Part shown: one piece after another, positions 9,804 to 17,460 of the stretch
How positions within the stretch are numbered: the first letter of the stretch is position 1
Layout: each line of letters begins with the position of its first letter
Assembly (NCBI GenBank): GCA_944349895.1
Contig: CALVNQ010000001.1
Span: forward strand, 1 to 48,947
Reading direction: 5' to 3'
DNA length: 48,947 nt
Source of the DNA: an uncultured Clostridia bacterium
GTDB taxonomy: Bacteria > Bacillota > Clostridia > Christensenellales > UBA1242
Position numbers and translations under genes: made by a program
Notes under the pieces: model-generated
Told to the model about the DNA's origin: nothing
The model's database searches: none
What the model saw: only the letters and a program-made list of their open reading frames with translations

Positions 9804-10955
9804 ATGAAAAGATTTTTTATATTTAGTATTATTTCTGCCATAATTATCTCAACATATTGTGGTATTGCGCCAACTCAAGTGTTTGCTTCAACAGAAAACG
9901 AAATTTCTTCTAAAAGTGCTATTTTGATGGATTATTCTTCAAAAGAAGTTTTGTTTGAGAAAAATTCTCACGATAAAGTTCCAGTCGCAAGTATGGTTAA
10001 GATGATGACTATACTCTTGACGTTGGAAGAAATAGATAATGGGTCCTTAAACCTTGATGATATGCTTACAACTTCCGAAAATGCCGCTGGTATGGGTGGT
10101 TCACAAGTTTTTATTGACCCTTTTGTTGAATATAGCGTTGAAGATATGTTAAAAAGTGTTATCGTTGCCTCAGCTAATGATGCTAGCGTGGCTTTAGCAG
10201 AGCATATTTCAGGATCTGAAGATGCTTTTGTTAAAAAAATGAATAACCGAGCTAAAGAATTGGGTATGGTTGGCACTAACTATGTTAACTGTACCGGTTT
10301 GCCCGCTCCAGAGCAATATTCTTCTGCTTATGATAGCGCTATTGTTTTATCCGCTGTTAGCAAACATGACTTATATCATAATTACAGCACTATTTGGATG
10401 GAAGATTTAGTTCATCCTTCTGGAAGAATTACCGGTTTAGTTAATACAAACAGGCTTATAAAGTATTATAATGGTTGCGATGGTGGTAAAACTGGTTCAA
10501 CCAATGAAGCGGGTTGCTGTTTGGCAGCAACAGCCAAAAGAGATGATATGCGACTTATTAGCGTAGTTGTGGGTGCGAAAGATTCAAAAACACGATTCAA
10601 TGAATGTTCTTCTCTTTTTAACTATGGTTTCAGCAATTTCGAAAATGTCAATCTCGTTTCTCAAGATAATGTTATTGCCAGCATTCCTGTTTCAAAAGGT
10701 AAGTGTGACGAAATTAAAGTGTTTGCTAAAGAAGATTTTTCAGCTTTAGTTAAAAAAGGCGAGGAAAGTAATTATCAAATTGAAAATAGATTCCCTAATG
10801 TTATTAAAGCTCCTATAAAAGCTGGAGAAAAAATTGGTTCTATTGTAATTATTAAAGATGGAGTAATTGTCAAAGAGATTGAAGTTATTTCAAAAACTGA
10901 TGTTAAAAAAATAACTTACCTGGATTCTTTAAAGAAAATTAGCGAAAATTGGTAA
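9804..10955 (+). CDS. Serine-type D-Ala-D-Ala carboxypeptidase (DacF/DacB-type PBP5 family)
   Basis: This exported low-molecular-weight penicillin-binding protein trims the terminal D-alanine from peptidoglycan stem peptides. A signal peptide spans about 1-29 and ends at QVFA. The three active-site motifs are complete: S63-M-V-K66, S123-A-N125 and K229-T-G231. A beta-rich C-terminal domain follows from about 275. The length of 383 aa fits PBP5-type enzymes. A strong AAGGAG site precedes ATG 9804 and a terminator follows. In spore formers this family includes the sporulation enzymes DacB and DacF, but sequence alone does not separate them from the vegetative DacA. Confidence 0.93.
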   Translation: MKRFFIFSIISAIIISTYCGIAPTQVFASTENEISSKSAILMDYSSKEVLFEKNSHDKVPVASMVKMMTILLTLEEIDNGSLNLDDMLTTSENAAGMGGSQVFIDPFVEYSVEDMLKSVIVASANDASVALAEHISGSEDAFVKKMNNRAKELGMVGTNYVNCTGLPAPEQYSSAYDSAIVLSAVSKHDLYHNYSTIWMEDLVHPSGRITGLVNTNRLIKYYNGCDGGKTGSTNEAGCCLAATAKRDDMRLISVVVGAKDSKTRFNECSSLFNYGFSNFENVNLVSQDNVIASIPVSKGKCDEIKVFAKEDFSALVKKGEESNYQIENRFPNVIKAPIKAGEKIGSIVIIKDGVIVKEIEVISKTDVKKITYLDSLKKISENW

Positions 10956-10963
10956 AAATATTT

Positions 10964-10990
10964 AAACCCACTTAAACTAAGTGGGTTTTT
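10964..10990 (+). terminator. Rho-independent terminator after the carboxypeptidase gene
   Basis: A 10-bp stem AAACCCACTT / AAGTGGGTTT with a short loop is followed by a T-run. Confidence 0.9.
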
Positions 10991-10992
10991 AG

Positions 10993-11022
10993 TTGTCAAA
11001 TTATTATTTTTTGTGATATACT
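10993..11022 (+). promoter_or_regulatory. Promoter of the M50 protease-scpAB operon
   Basis: TTGTCA at 10993-10998 and TATACT at 11017-11022 are 18 nt apart. The ATG at 11032 is only 9 nt beyond the -10 box, so any leader would be about 3 nt and could not contain a Shine-Dalgarno. Confidence 0.65.
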
Positions 11023-11031
11023 CTTTTGCGT

Positions 11032-11691
11032 ATGATTTACTATTTATTCACTCTCGAATTAACAGGATGGGAATTTTTCGCTTTTATTATGGCCTATTTT
11101 ATTGCCATAGTAATTGCTTTTTCTGCCCATGAATTTTCTCATGCCCTTGTTGCTAATTTGTGTGGTGATGCCACAGCTAAATCGGCTGGCAGACTTTCTC
11201 TTAATCCATTCAAACATATCGACTCGTTCGGAATGCTAGCTTTTCTTTTTGTAGGTTTTGGTTGGGCTAAACCTGTGCCTGTTAATCCTTTACATTTTAG
11301 AAACTATAAAAAGGGAGTAAGGCTTGTTTCTATTTCTGGAATTATTACTAATTTGATTTTAAGCTTTTTATTTAGTTGTCTTTGTTATTTTATCAGCCCT
11401 TTATTAAACTTAAATAATGTATTTTTTATATTTTTGTTTTATTTTTTAATGATTTCAACCACAATAAATTTATCTCTTGCGTTTTTTAATTTATTACCAA
11501 TTTTCCCGCTAGATGGTTTTAATTTTGTGAGTTCTTTTTTAAAACCTGATAATAAGTTTGTACAGTTTATGTATCGTTTCGGTAATATTATTTTATTGTT
11601 ATTAATTATTCTGCCAGTTTTTGATTTAATCTATTATTACGGGGTTATTGGTATTGAAAATTTATTTTTTAAGTTTTGGGGGCTCTTTTAA
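11032..11691 (+). CDS. Site-2 protease family membrane metalloprotease (M50, YwhC-like)
   Basis: This is an intramembrane zinc protease with about five membrane segments. The zinc motif HEFSH is at 33-37 and the third ligand lies in LPIFPLDGF at D161. The length of 220 aa is typical of the short YwhC-type members, which lack PDZ and CBS domains. Its substrate is unknown. Its stop TAA shares a base with the scpA ATG (TAATG), and an M50 gene next to scpAB is common in Bacillota. ATG 11032 is preferred; an upstream in-frame TTG at 11026 is possible. Confidence 0.88.
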   Translation: MIYYLFTLELTGWEFFAFIMAYFIAIVIAFSAHEFSHALVANLCGDATAKSAGRLSLNPFKHIDSFGMLAFLFVGFGWAKPVPVNPLHFRNYKKGVRLVSISGIITNLILSFLFSCLCYFISPLLNLNNVFFIFLFYFLMISTTINLSLAFFNLLPIFPLDGFNFVSSFLKPDNKFVQFMYRFGNIILLLLIILPVFDLIYYYGVIGIENLFFKFWGLF

Positions 11692-12449
11692 TGGAAAATG
11701 TTGAAAATGAACAATTAAATTTTTTAGATGATAAAGTCAGATTTAAGCTTGATAATTTTGAAGGGCCTTTAGACCTTTTATTACATTTAATCAAATCAGC
11801 TAAAATGGACATTATGGATGTAAAATTAGCCGATATAACTGAACAATATTTAGAATATATGCAAGATATTTCTTCTGTTGATATGGAGAAGGCGGGTGAA
11901 TTTATTACAGTCGCCGCAACTTTGCTTGAAATCAAGTCTAAATATCTTTTGCCAGTCATGGAAGAGCCTTCTGATGAAGAAGAAGATAGCGAAACTTTAC
12001 TTCTTAGACGACTTAAAGAATATGAACTGTTTAAAAATATAGGTTCCACATTAAAGGAAAGGGAAGATATTAATAAATTTTATAGAGCCCCTGGCGAAGA
12101 AACCGAAAAAGTTAAAATTATTATTAAAGATATGGTTTTGGACAAACTTTTAGATGCTTTCGCTGGAATTTTGGCTAAAGCAAGTTTAAGAAAAAAAGAA
12201 GCTCCTGCACCAAAAACTGTAGTAAAAGATAGATTTACTGTTGCTGAAAAAATTATTTCTATAAGAAATTTTGCCAGAGAACATAAAAGATTTGATTTCG
12301 AAGATTTGTTTGTCCCAGATATGACTAAAAGTGAAATGATTAATGTCTTTCTTGCGTTGTTAGATTTATTAAAACTTCAATCAGTTAGGGTTGAACAAAC
12401 TGGTATTTTTAACAAAATACATATTATTTCTAATGAGGAGGGGGTATGA
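11691..12449 (+). CDS. scpA: Segregation and condensation protein A
   Basis: ScpA is the kleisin subunit that bridges the two Smc heads of bacterial condensin, and the smc gene lies at about 28.9 kb in this window. The N-terminal signature FEGPLDLLLHLI at about residues 20-31 is diagnostic, followed by the helical segment with ITEQYLEYM and a C-terminal winged helix. The length of 252 aa is normal. ATG 11691 overlaps the preceding stop. An alternative TTG at 11676 would lie inside the upstream gene. Confidence 0.96.
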   Translation: MENVENEQLNFLDDKVRFKLDNFEGPLDLLLHLIKSAKMDIMDVKLADITEQYLEYMQDISSVDMEKAGEFITVAATLLEIKSKYLLPVMEEPSDEEEDSETLLLRRLKEYELFKNIGSTLKEREDINKFYRAPGEETEKVKIIIKDMVLDKLLDAFAGILAKASLRKKEAPAPKTVVKDRFTVAEKIISIRNFAREHKRFDFEDLFVPDMTKSEMINVFLALLDLLKLQSVRVEQTGIFNKIHIISNEEGV

Positions 12450-13108
12450 GTACCATTGATACCAAATATAATCTAAAAGAAGTTTTAAGAGCCATCTTAT
12501 TTGTCGCTGGTGACGGTGTTGAAAAAGAATACTTAGCAAGTAAGTTGGACGTTACTATGAAAGAATTGGAAAAGGCTGTTTGTGATCTCGAAGATGAGTG
12601 TTCCAAAGATAATGGATTGCATCTTATCAGATATAAAAATAAAATTCAATTAGCTTCCAATCCTAATTTTGCTAATTATATTTCTGATGTTCTAAGTCCA
12701 GTTAGAGAAAAGTCTTTGACAAGAGCTGCCCTTGAAACATTAGCTATTATTGCTTATAAACAACCTGTTACTAAACTTGAAATAGAAGATATCAGAAGAG
12801 TCAATTGTGATTATGCAACACAAGCTCTTCTTGACCAAAATATGATTGAAATTGTTGGTAGAAAAGATGCTGTAGGTAGGCCTTTGTTATTTGGTACCAC
12901 AGATGATTTTTTGAAAAGATTTAATATTAATTCGGTTGAAGATTTACCTGATTATGATGAACTTATGGAAAGAATTAAAGTTTTACATGATGAAGAAGAG
13001 CCAGAGAATAATTCTTTATTTAAAAATGTAGATGATTTTAAGTTTGAAGATGAGCTTCCACCTTTGGAAGAAGGAGAATCTTATAATGTTATTAATGTTG
13101 ATGATTAA
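12446..13108 (+). CDS. scpB: Segregation and condensation protein B
   Basis: ScpB is the winged-helix dimer that binds ScpA in the Smc-ScpAB complex. Two winged-helix domains are visible: the N-terminal one in RAILFVAGDGVEKEYLASKL and the C-terminal one in LETLAIIAYKQPVTKLEIEDIR, followed by the GRPLLFGTTDDFLKRF motif and an acidic tail. The length of 220 aa is slightly above typical because of the tail. The start overlaps the scpA stop (ATGA) and a terminator follows. Confidence 0.96.
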   Translation: MSTIDTKYNLKEVLRAILFVAGDGVEKEYLASKLDVTMKELEKAVCDLEDECSKDNGLHLIRYKNKIQLASNPNFANYISDVLSPVREKSLTRAALETLAIIAYKQPVTKLEIEDIRRVNCDYATQALLDQNMIEIVGRKDAVGRPLLFGTTDDFLKRFNINSVEDLPDYDELMERIKVLHDEEEPENNSLFKNVDDFKFEDELPPLEEGESYNVINVDD

Positions 13109-13116
13109 TTTTATTT

Positions 13117-13141
13117 AAACGAGCGTGCGCTCGTTTTTTTT
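13117..13141 (+). terminator. Rho-independent terminator after scpB
   Basis: The inverted repeat AAACGAGC / GCTCGTTT with loop GTGC is followed by a T-run. Confidence 0.92.
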
Positions 13142-13177
13142 AAAATAATTTTATTTTTTTAAGCATAATATATTTTT

Positions 13178-13291
13178 GTGAAAGTAACAGTCAAAAAAAA
13201 ATTAACATTGAAAAAAGCTGTTTTATTTTTAATTATTTCTAATATCACAGCTCTTTTTGTTTTATTGGTATGTGTGCTATGCGGATTTTAA
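13178..13291 (+). CDS. 37-aa single-pass membrane peptide preceding spoIVFB
   Basis: This short frame opens with GTG 13178 and ends at TAA 13289-13291, overlapping the spoIVFB start by 22 bp. The product has a very basic N-terminus (seven Lys in the first 13 residues) followed by one hydrophobic helix of about 22 residues. A TAATAT box at 13166-13171 lies exactly 6 nt before the GTG, the same spacing as other putative leaderless genes in this window, though no good -35 box is seen. It occupies the place of spoIVFA in the classical spoIVFA-spoIVFB operon, but no SpoIVFA homology can be claimed. It may only serve to couple translation into spoIVFB, or may not be a gene at all. Confidence 0.45.
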   Translation: MKVTVKKKLTLKKAVLFLIISNITALFVLLVCVLCGF

Positions 13292-14118
13292 AAAAAATAC
13301 CAATTCATCCAACTTTCATTTTAATTTTTTTATGGTTTTTAATTTCAGGGAAAACCATTGAGTTTTTTACTTTATTTTTTGTTCTTTTATTTCATGAATT
13401 GGGTCATTATTTAGTGGCTAAAAAGCTTGGATATAAATTAAATGGTTTTTATTTGGCCCCTTATGGTGTCGCTTTAAATTATAAAGATGGAAAGTTTTTG
13501 TCTTATGATGAAGTTAAAATAGCTCTAGCAGGCCCTTTTGCTAATTTTCTTTTTAGTTTTGTTATGGTGGGTTTATGGTGGATTTTTCCATTATTTTATG
13601 CTTATACTTGCGACTTTGCTTATTTTAGCTTTTTTTTAGGTTTGTTTAATTTACTTCCTGCTTATCCTCTTGATGGTGGGAGAATTTTAGTAAGTTTGTT
13701 AAGTGAAAAAATTCAAAGAAAAACAGCTTTAAATGTTTCCATATATTTTAATGTGTTTTTCTCGATATTATTTTTTGTTTCCTTTGTTATTTCTTGCTCT
13801 ATTAATTATAATCCTACTTTAGCTTTGATGGTGGTTTTTTTATTAGGTGGAATTATTGATAGTAAATTTGAATGTAAATATGATCAAGTAAACCTCTTTA
13901 ATAAAAAGTTAAAAGATTTTTCACATGTCAAATTTTTAATGGTCTCTGATGAGGTTACGTTAGGCGAAATGATGAGAGCAATCGACCTTTCAAAATTTAC
14001 TTTATTTTATATTATAACTCATGAAGATAAAGTAAAGGTTATGACTGAAAAAATGGTTTTAAAACTTTGCCTTAAAGAACCAATAACCAAAAAAATTAAA
14101 GAATTAAATATCAAATAA
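13270..14118 (+). CDS. spoIVFB: SpoIVFB-like site-2 protease, pro-sigma-K processing candidate
   Basis: This M50B intramembrane zinc protease has several membrane segments and a C-terminal CBS-like region, the architecture of SpoIVFB, which removes the pro-sequence of sigma-K in the mother cell. HELGH is at 42-46 and LPAYPLDGG carries D135, the third zinc ligand. The CBS-like region starts near 220. The length of 282 aa matches the family. The start is either ATG 13270, inside the upstream small frame, or ATG 13279; neither has a clear Shine-Dalgarno. A sigma-K gene is present at 33.4 kb, so enzyme and likely substrate are in the same genome. Family membership is clear and the SpoIVFB assignment is likely. 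Confidence 0.8.
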   Translation: MCAMRILKKIPIHPTFILIFLWFLISGKTIEFFTLFFVLLFHELGHYLVAKKLGYKLNGFYLAPYGVALNYKDGKFLSYDEVKIALAGPFANFLFSFVMVGLWWIFPLFYAYTCDFAYFSFFLGLFNLLPAYPLDGGRILVSLLSEKIQRKTALNVSIYFNVFFSILFFVSFVISCSINYNPTLALMVVFLLGGIIDSKFECKYDQVNLFNKKLKDFSHVKFLMVSDEVTLGEMMRAIDLSKFTLFYIITHEDKVKVMTEKMVLKLCLKEPITKKIKELNIK

Positions 14119-14134
14119 TGTCAAATATATTTTT

Positions 14135-14644
14135 ATGAAACAAACTTTAAAATATATTTATGATAAACTTCAAGAACAACTTAAATATGCAGAAACAAAA
14201 CATTCGATTTCTATTACTTTGGCTTCTGCTTTAACCGTTTTTTCAGCAACTTATTTAGAATCTTCTACTCCGCTTATAAATGCTTTAAGTGCTATTTCCA
14301 TAATTTTTTCTATTGTTTCTGTTCTGTATTCTTTTATTGCTTTGTCTTCAAAAAAAATCCATTTTAAAAAAAGTGGTTTTTCTAATCATCATAAACTTGT
14401 AAATTTAGTTTATTTTAAAGATATATCTTCTTTTTCACCAGAGGATTATTTAAATCATCTTTCTTCTTCTTATCCTATATTTAAAAAATATAAAGCAGAT
14501 AATTTTGACCTTGATCTTTCAAAACTTGTGGTTGCAACTTCAAAAACCATTTATTCTAAATTATTATTATTCAATTTTGCTTTAAGTTTTTTGATATTAA
14601 GTTTATTTTGTGAATGCGCAGTTATTATTTTAAAAGGAATTTAA
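14135..14644 (+). CDS. PycTM-like membrane protein (Pycsar effector family candidate)
   Basis: The product has 169 aa. Residues 18-42 combine a YAETKHS motif with a first membrane helix, a second helix spans about 48-70, a cytosolic segment contains LVYFKDI (91-97) and SPEDYL (101-106), a helix with SKTIYSKLLLF follows, and a last hydrophobic helix spans about 143-166. This order (A-[DE]-x-K before helix 1, [YF]-F-x-D-I after helix 2, a basic Lys-containing helix before the last membrane segment) is how I remember the PycTM family, membrane effectors of Pycsar antiphage systems triggered by cyclic pyrimidine nucleotides. It is followed within 1 nt by another gene, and a nucleotide cyclase lies 0.85 kb downstream. 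There is no Shine-Dalgarno. The assignment was made by eye. Confidence 0.6.
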   Translation: MKQTLKYIYDKLQEQLKYAETKHSISITLASALTVFSATYLESSTPLINALSAISIIFSIVSVLYSFIALSSKKIHFKKSGFSNHHKLVNLVYFKDISSFSPEDYLNHLSSSYPIFKKYKADNFDLDLSKLVVATSKTIYSKLLLFNFALSFLILSLFCECAVIILKGI

Positions 14645-14645
14645 A

Positions 14646-14969
14646 ATGTTAGATTTTGATAAAAGTTTGCTTTTTTGGATTAATGATATTTTAGAAGATG
14701 ATCCGTTGCCTGATGAAATTCGATTTCTTTATTTTTGCATTATACATGATAAGGTTGGTTATCACTTAGAGTTTAAAGGTAGTGAAATTAAAAATAAGTA
14801 TTACTTTGAATATAATCCTTTGGAAGCTCAATTTTATTATTTTTTCTATCCTGACGATATCAACCTTTTTAAAGACGAATTAATTTTAGCAATAAAAAAC
14901 CTTTCGTGTTTTCAAAACCGAAAGGTGTTTATTTTAGAAGATGATAAATTGTTCGAGGTCGATCATTAA
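14646..14969 (+). CDS. Small acidic protein of unknown function
   Basis: The product has 107 aa, is acidic and rich in aromatic residues, and shows no signal peptide or membrane segment. I do not recognise the family. The start ATG 14646 lies 1 nt after the stop of the PycTM-like gene, so the two are very probably co-transcribed. The last 4 bp overlap the end of the convergent gene on the minus strand. Small acidic partners next to effectors are sometimes inhibitors, but nothing in the sequence shows that here. Confidence 0.7.
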   Translation: MLDFDKSLLFWINDILEDDPLPDEIRFLYFCIIHDKVGYHLEFKGSEIKNKYYFEYNPLEAQFYYFFYPDDINLFKDELILAIKNLSCFQNRKVFILEDDKLFEVDH

Positions 14970-15409
14970 TCAAGATATGGTATTAATTTATCGATGCTTC
15001 CTTTTTGGTAAGTTTTTAATTTTTCTAGTATTTCATCCAGCTCAGTTGAAATATTTTTATGGTCAGAACCGTCTTTTATACATGTTATATAACCCATAAA
15101 AGACCCTAATAGTAGCAATTCAGTGATTTTTCTGTTTGATTTATCTGTCATTGTTGACATATTAACGCTCATCCACATTTTCATTTTTTCCCACCAATTA
15201 TTGCCTTTAATGCCCGAGATATTTTCACTTTTCGCAAATAGCTCACATTCTTTTGCTAACGCCATATAGTCGCTTTGTATTTCTGCTACAACTTTTTTAA
15301 AAGAGTCGTCTTCTATTTTGGGCAAAATATCTTCAATTGATTGAGTCCCAGCGTTTATGTTTTGATAAATAGCATTAACATAATCCATTAGTAATTCTTC
15401 TCTTTCCAT
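14966..15409 (-). CDS. Conserved helical protein of unknown function, ferritin-like in appearance
   Basis: The product has 147 aa and is predicted almost entirely alpha-helical. The central block WWEKMKMWMSVNMSTMTDKS, followed by ITELLLLGSFMGYI, resembles a hypothetical protein family that I recall from Clostridia, with a K-x-N-T-x-x-D-x-S motif and a four-helix layout. The function is unknown. ATG 15409-15407 has a good AGGAGAT site upstream. It is convergent with the preceding gene pair (4-bp overlap) and divergent from the cyclase gene, so it is an independent transcript inside the putative cyclase/effector island. Confidence 0.75.
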   Translation of the reverse strand: MEREELLMDYVNAIYQNINAGTQSIEDILPKIEDDSFKKVVAEIQSDYMALAKECELFAKSENISGIKGNNWWEKMKMWMSVNMSTMTDKSNRKITELLLLGSFMGYITCIKDGSDHKNISTELDEILEKLKTYQKGSIDKLIPYLD

Positions 15410-15495
15410 TTTTATCTCCTTTTGAAATTATTTTGTTATTAAAAAATTTTTCTATTCATGGAATACTATTTTTTATTTTTCTCAAAATATTATGT

Positions 15496-16908
15496 ATGAG
15501 ATTGTCTACTAAAATTTTTATTGTTCTTTTTGTAGCAACGTTTGTTCCTTCACTTGTTTTAGGACAATATATTTTTCAAGGTATTCTGCCAACAGGTACC
15601 GGCTTTATTATAACTTTAAATGCTCTCGGCATTTCTGGTATTGTTTTTACAATAATTAGTAATATTTTTGGTGCAATTCTTTATTTTAGATTTTTAAAGA
15701 CATTGAAGCTTTCTAAAATCATTTTCTTTTCTACTTTTCCTTTAACTATTGTTTATTCTTTGTTAATATTTTTCATCGCTATTTTGGGTAGCTTAAATGG
15801 ACAATTAGCACTTTCTTTACAATATATCCTTAATATTTCTTCTCAGAATCCTTATAATTCTATTCTTTGGGGAATTTTGCTTACTTTGGTTTACATTCTT
15901 GCGTTATTCTTTATTTATACTTTGGTTTGTAGGCCTGTCCAAAGATTTGAAAAAATTGCGCATAGGTTAGGGGATGGTAGGGTTAGAGAAGAAAAATTTG
16001 AGGTAGGGAAAAGTAAACAATTTCAGAACATTGAGGCTTCTTTAGAAAAAATAAATTATAACTATAAAGAAAAAGAAAATTTAGTTAGGCAAACTGATTT
16101 AGAAGCTCAAAAGTTTATTCCTAAACAATTTTTAAAATTTTTGGGGAAAACATCTATAACAGAACTTGAACTTGGAAATCAAGTTCAAAAACATGCTACC
16201 ACTTTTTTTTGTGATATAATTAGTGCTACAAAAGTTTCTACCTCGTTATCTCTTGAAGAAAATTTTAATTTTATTAATTCTTATTTAAATATCGTTTCTC
16301 CAATAATCAGAAAATATGACGGCTTTGTTGATAAATATTTGGGTGATGGAATTTTAGCTGTTTTTCCAAGGCCAGAAATCGCTATTGAGTGTGCTACAGC
16401 CGTGTGTAGAGCAATCGAAATAAAAAATAAATCTCAAAAATTTTTGCCAAATGTTGATGCCAGAATTTCTATACATACTGGTGAAATTATTTTCGGTATT
16501 GTTGGAGAAGAAGAAAGAATGAGCCCAACTATAATTTCTGATGTCGTTAATTTCGCTTCAAAAATGGAAGAAATAAATAAACTAATGGGCACTAAGGTTA
16601 TTTTTTCTAAAGAAACCTTAAATGAAATTCCAACAAAATTTGAGCTTGCATATAGGTTTATTGGAAATATTAGCTTAGATAATTCACAGACTACATCTTT
16701 GTTTGAAAGTTTGGAGGTTTATCCTAGGAAAAAAAGAGAAAGGCTTATTCATTTAAAGAAAACTTTCGAAGAAGGTGTTAGGTTTTTTAACTCGAATGAT
16801 TTTCTACAAGCTAGGAAATGTTTTAAGGAAGTTTTGACTTATGTTAATGATGATAAAGCTTCTTATGTATATTTTAACAAAGCATGTGATAAAATTGATG
16901 ATGCGTGA
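15496..16908 (+). CDS. Membrane-bound class III adenylate/guanylate cyclase with HAMP-like linker
   Basis: The product has 470 aa. Four membrane helices lie in the first 160 residues, followed by a HAMP-like segment (RPVQRFEKIAHRLGDG) and a linker ending in FLGKTSITELELGNQVQ. The cyclase domain spans about 233-400. The two metal-binding aspartates are D240 (FFCDI) and D284 (KYLGDG). K280 and T345 fit the Lys/Thr adenine-selecting pair of CyaC-type adenylate cyclases. N352 is present, but the usual transition-state Arg of N-x-A-x-R is Lys356. The C-terminal tail resembles a TPR-like repeat (residues about 425-470). ATG 15496 is the best start; the frame also allows TTG 15433. cAMP is the most likely product and a cyclic pyrimidine nucleotide is possible. 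Confidence 0.85.
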   Translation: MRLSTKIFIVLFVATFVPSLVLGQYIFQGILPTGTGFIITLNALGISGIVFTIISNIFGAILYFRFLKTLKLSKIIFFSTFPLTIVYSLLIFFIAILGSLNGQLALSLQYILNISSQNPYNSILWGILLTLVYILALFFIYTLVCRPVQRFEKIAHRLGDGRVREEKFEVGKSKQFQNIEASLEKINYNYKEKENLVRQTDLEAQKFIPKQFLKFLGKTSITELELGNQVQKHATTFFCDIISATKVSTSLSLEENFNFINSYLNIVSPIIRKYDGFVDKYLGDGILAVFPRPEIAIECATAVCRAIEIKNKSQKFLPNVDARISIHTGEIIFGIVGEEERMSPTIISDVVNFASKMEEINKLMGTKVIFSKETLNEIPTKFELAYRFIGNISLDNSQTTSLFESLEVYPRKKRERLIHLKKTFEEGVRFFNSNDFLQARKCFKEVLTYVNDDKASYVYFNKACDKIDDA

Positions 16909-16914
16909 TTCTTC

Positions 16915-16943
16915 TTGACAAATAAATGATTTTGTCGTAAAAT
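16915..16943 (+). promoter_or_regulatory. Promoter of the zinc-ribbon/TM2 gene and mnmA, leaderless layout
   Basis: A consensus TTGACA at 16915-16920 and TAAAAT at 16938-16943 are 17 nt apart. The ATG at 16950 starts 6 nt after the -10 box. No Shine-Dalgarno is present. Confidence 0.85.
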
Positions 16944-16949
16944 TTTTGC

Positions 16950-17459
16950 ATGGAATTTAGAGGAAGACAAACTCAAAAATGCCCAAGATGTGGTGGCAAG
17001 GCTCTTATTAATCAGTACAAGTGTCCTGATTGTGGGCTAATTTTTGCTAAACTTGATATGGCTACAAATAAAGCCGCATCTCAAAGGTATAAAAATAGAG
17101 AAAAAAGCGCAATTGTTTTTGTTAAGAAAGTGCCTATTGATTTGAAAAGATGGAAATTAATTTTATACACTGTTTTATTTGGTTTGTTTGGTGCGCAGTA
17201 TTTTTATACTAAAAGATGGTGGTGGGGTTTATGTTATATTTTAGGTTTCACGCTTTTGTCGGTGTGTGTTATTTTTAATGCGCCTTTACTTAACATTTGG
17301 GATGGGGGGCTTATTAGTTTCTTTGGTTTAATTGTGGGTGTTTATGGAGTTTGTTGGATGTTTGATATATTTAAAGTGTGTTTAGGTAAATTTAAGATTC
17401 CTGTTTCTCTTCCTAAAAATGAATTAAATGCTGTTATATTATCCAAGGAGGAAGATTAA
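16950..17459 (+). CDS. Zinc-ribbon and TM2-domain membrane protein
   Basis: The product has 169 aa. An N-terminal zinc ribbon uses CPRCGG and CPDCG (residues about 10-27). A basic linker follows, then a TM2-like pair of helices with the signature [18 protein letters not shown] near 80-97, and a further helix to about 150. TM2 proteins are small membrane proteins of largely unknown function. The gene is headed by a strong promoter with no leader and is followed after 1 nt by mnmA, which has its own AGGAGG site inside the 3' end of this gene, so the two form an operon. Confidence 0.8.
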   Translation: MEFRGRQTQKCPRCGGKALINQYKCPDCGLIFAKLDMATNKAASQRYKNREKSAIVFVKKVPIDLKRWKLILYTVLFGLFGAQYFYTKRWWWGLCYILGFTLLSVCVIFNAPLLNIWDGGLISFFGLIVGVYGVCWMFDIFKVCLGKFKIPVSLPKNELNAVILSKEED

Positions 17460-17460
17460 A

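Noticed and set aside
14646-15409. Toxin-antitoxin pair formed by the two small genes between the PycTM-like and cyclase genes
   Set aside because: They are convergent rather than co-directional, each has its own transcription unit, and neither resembles a known toxin or antitoxin.
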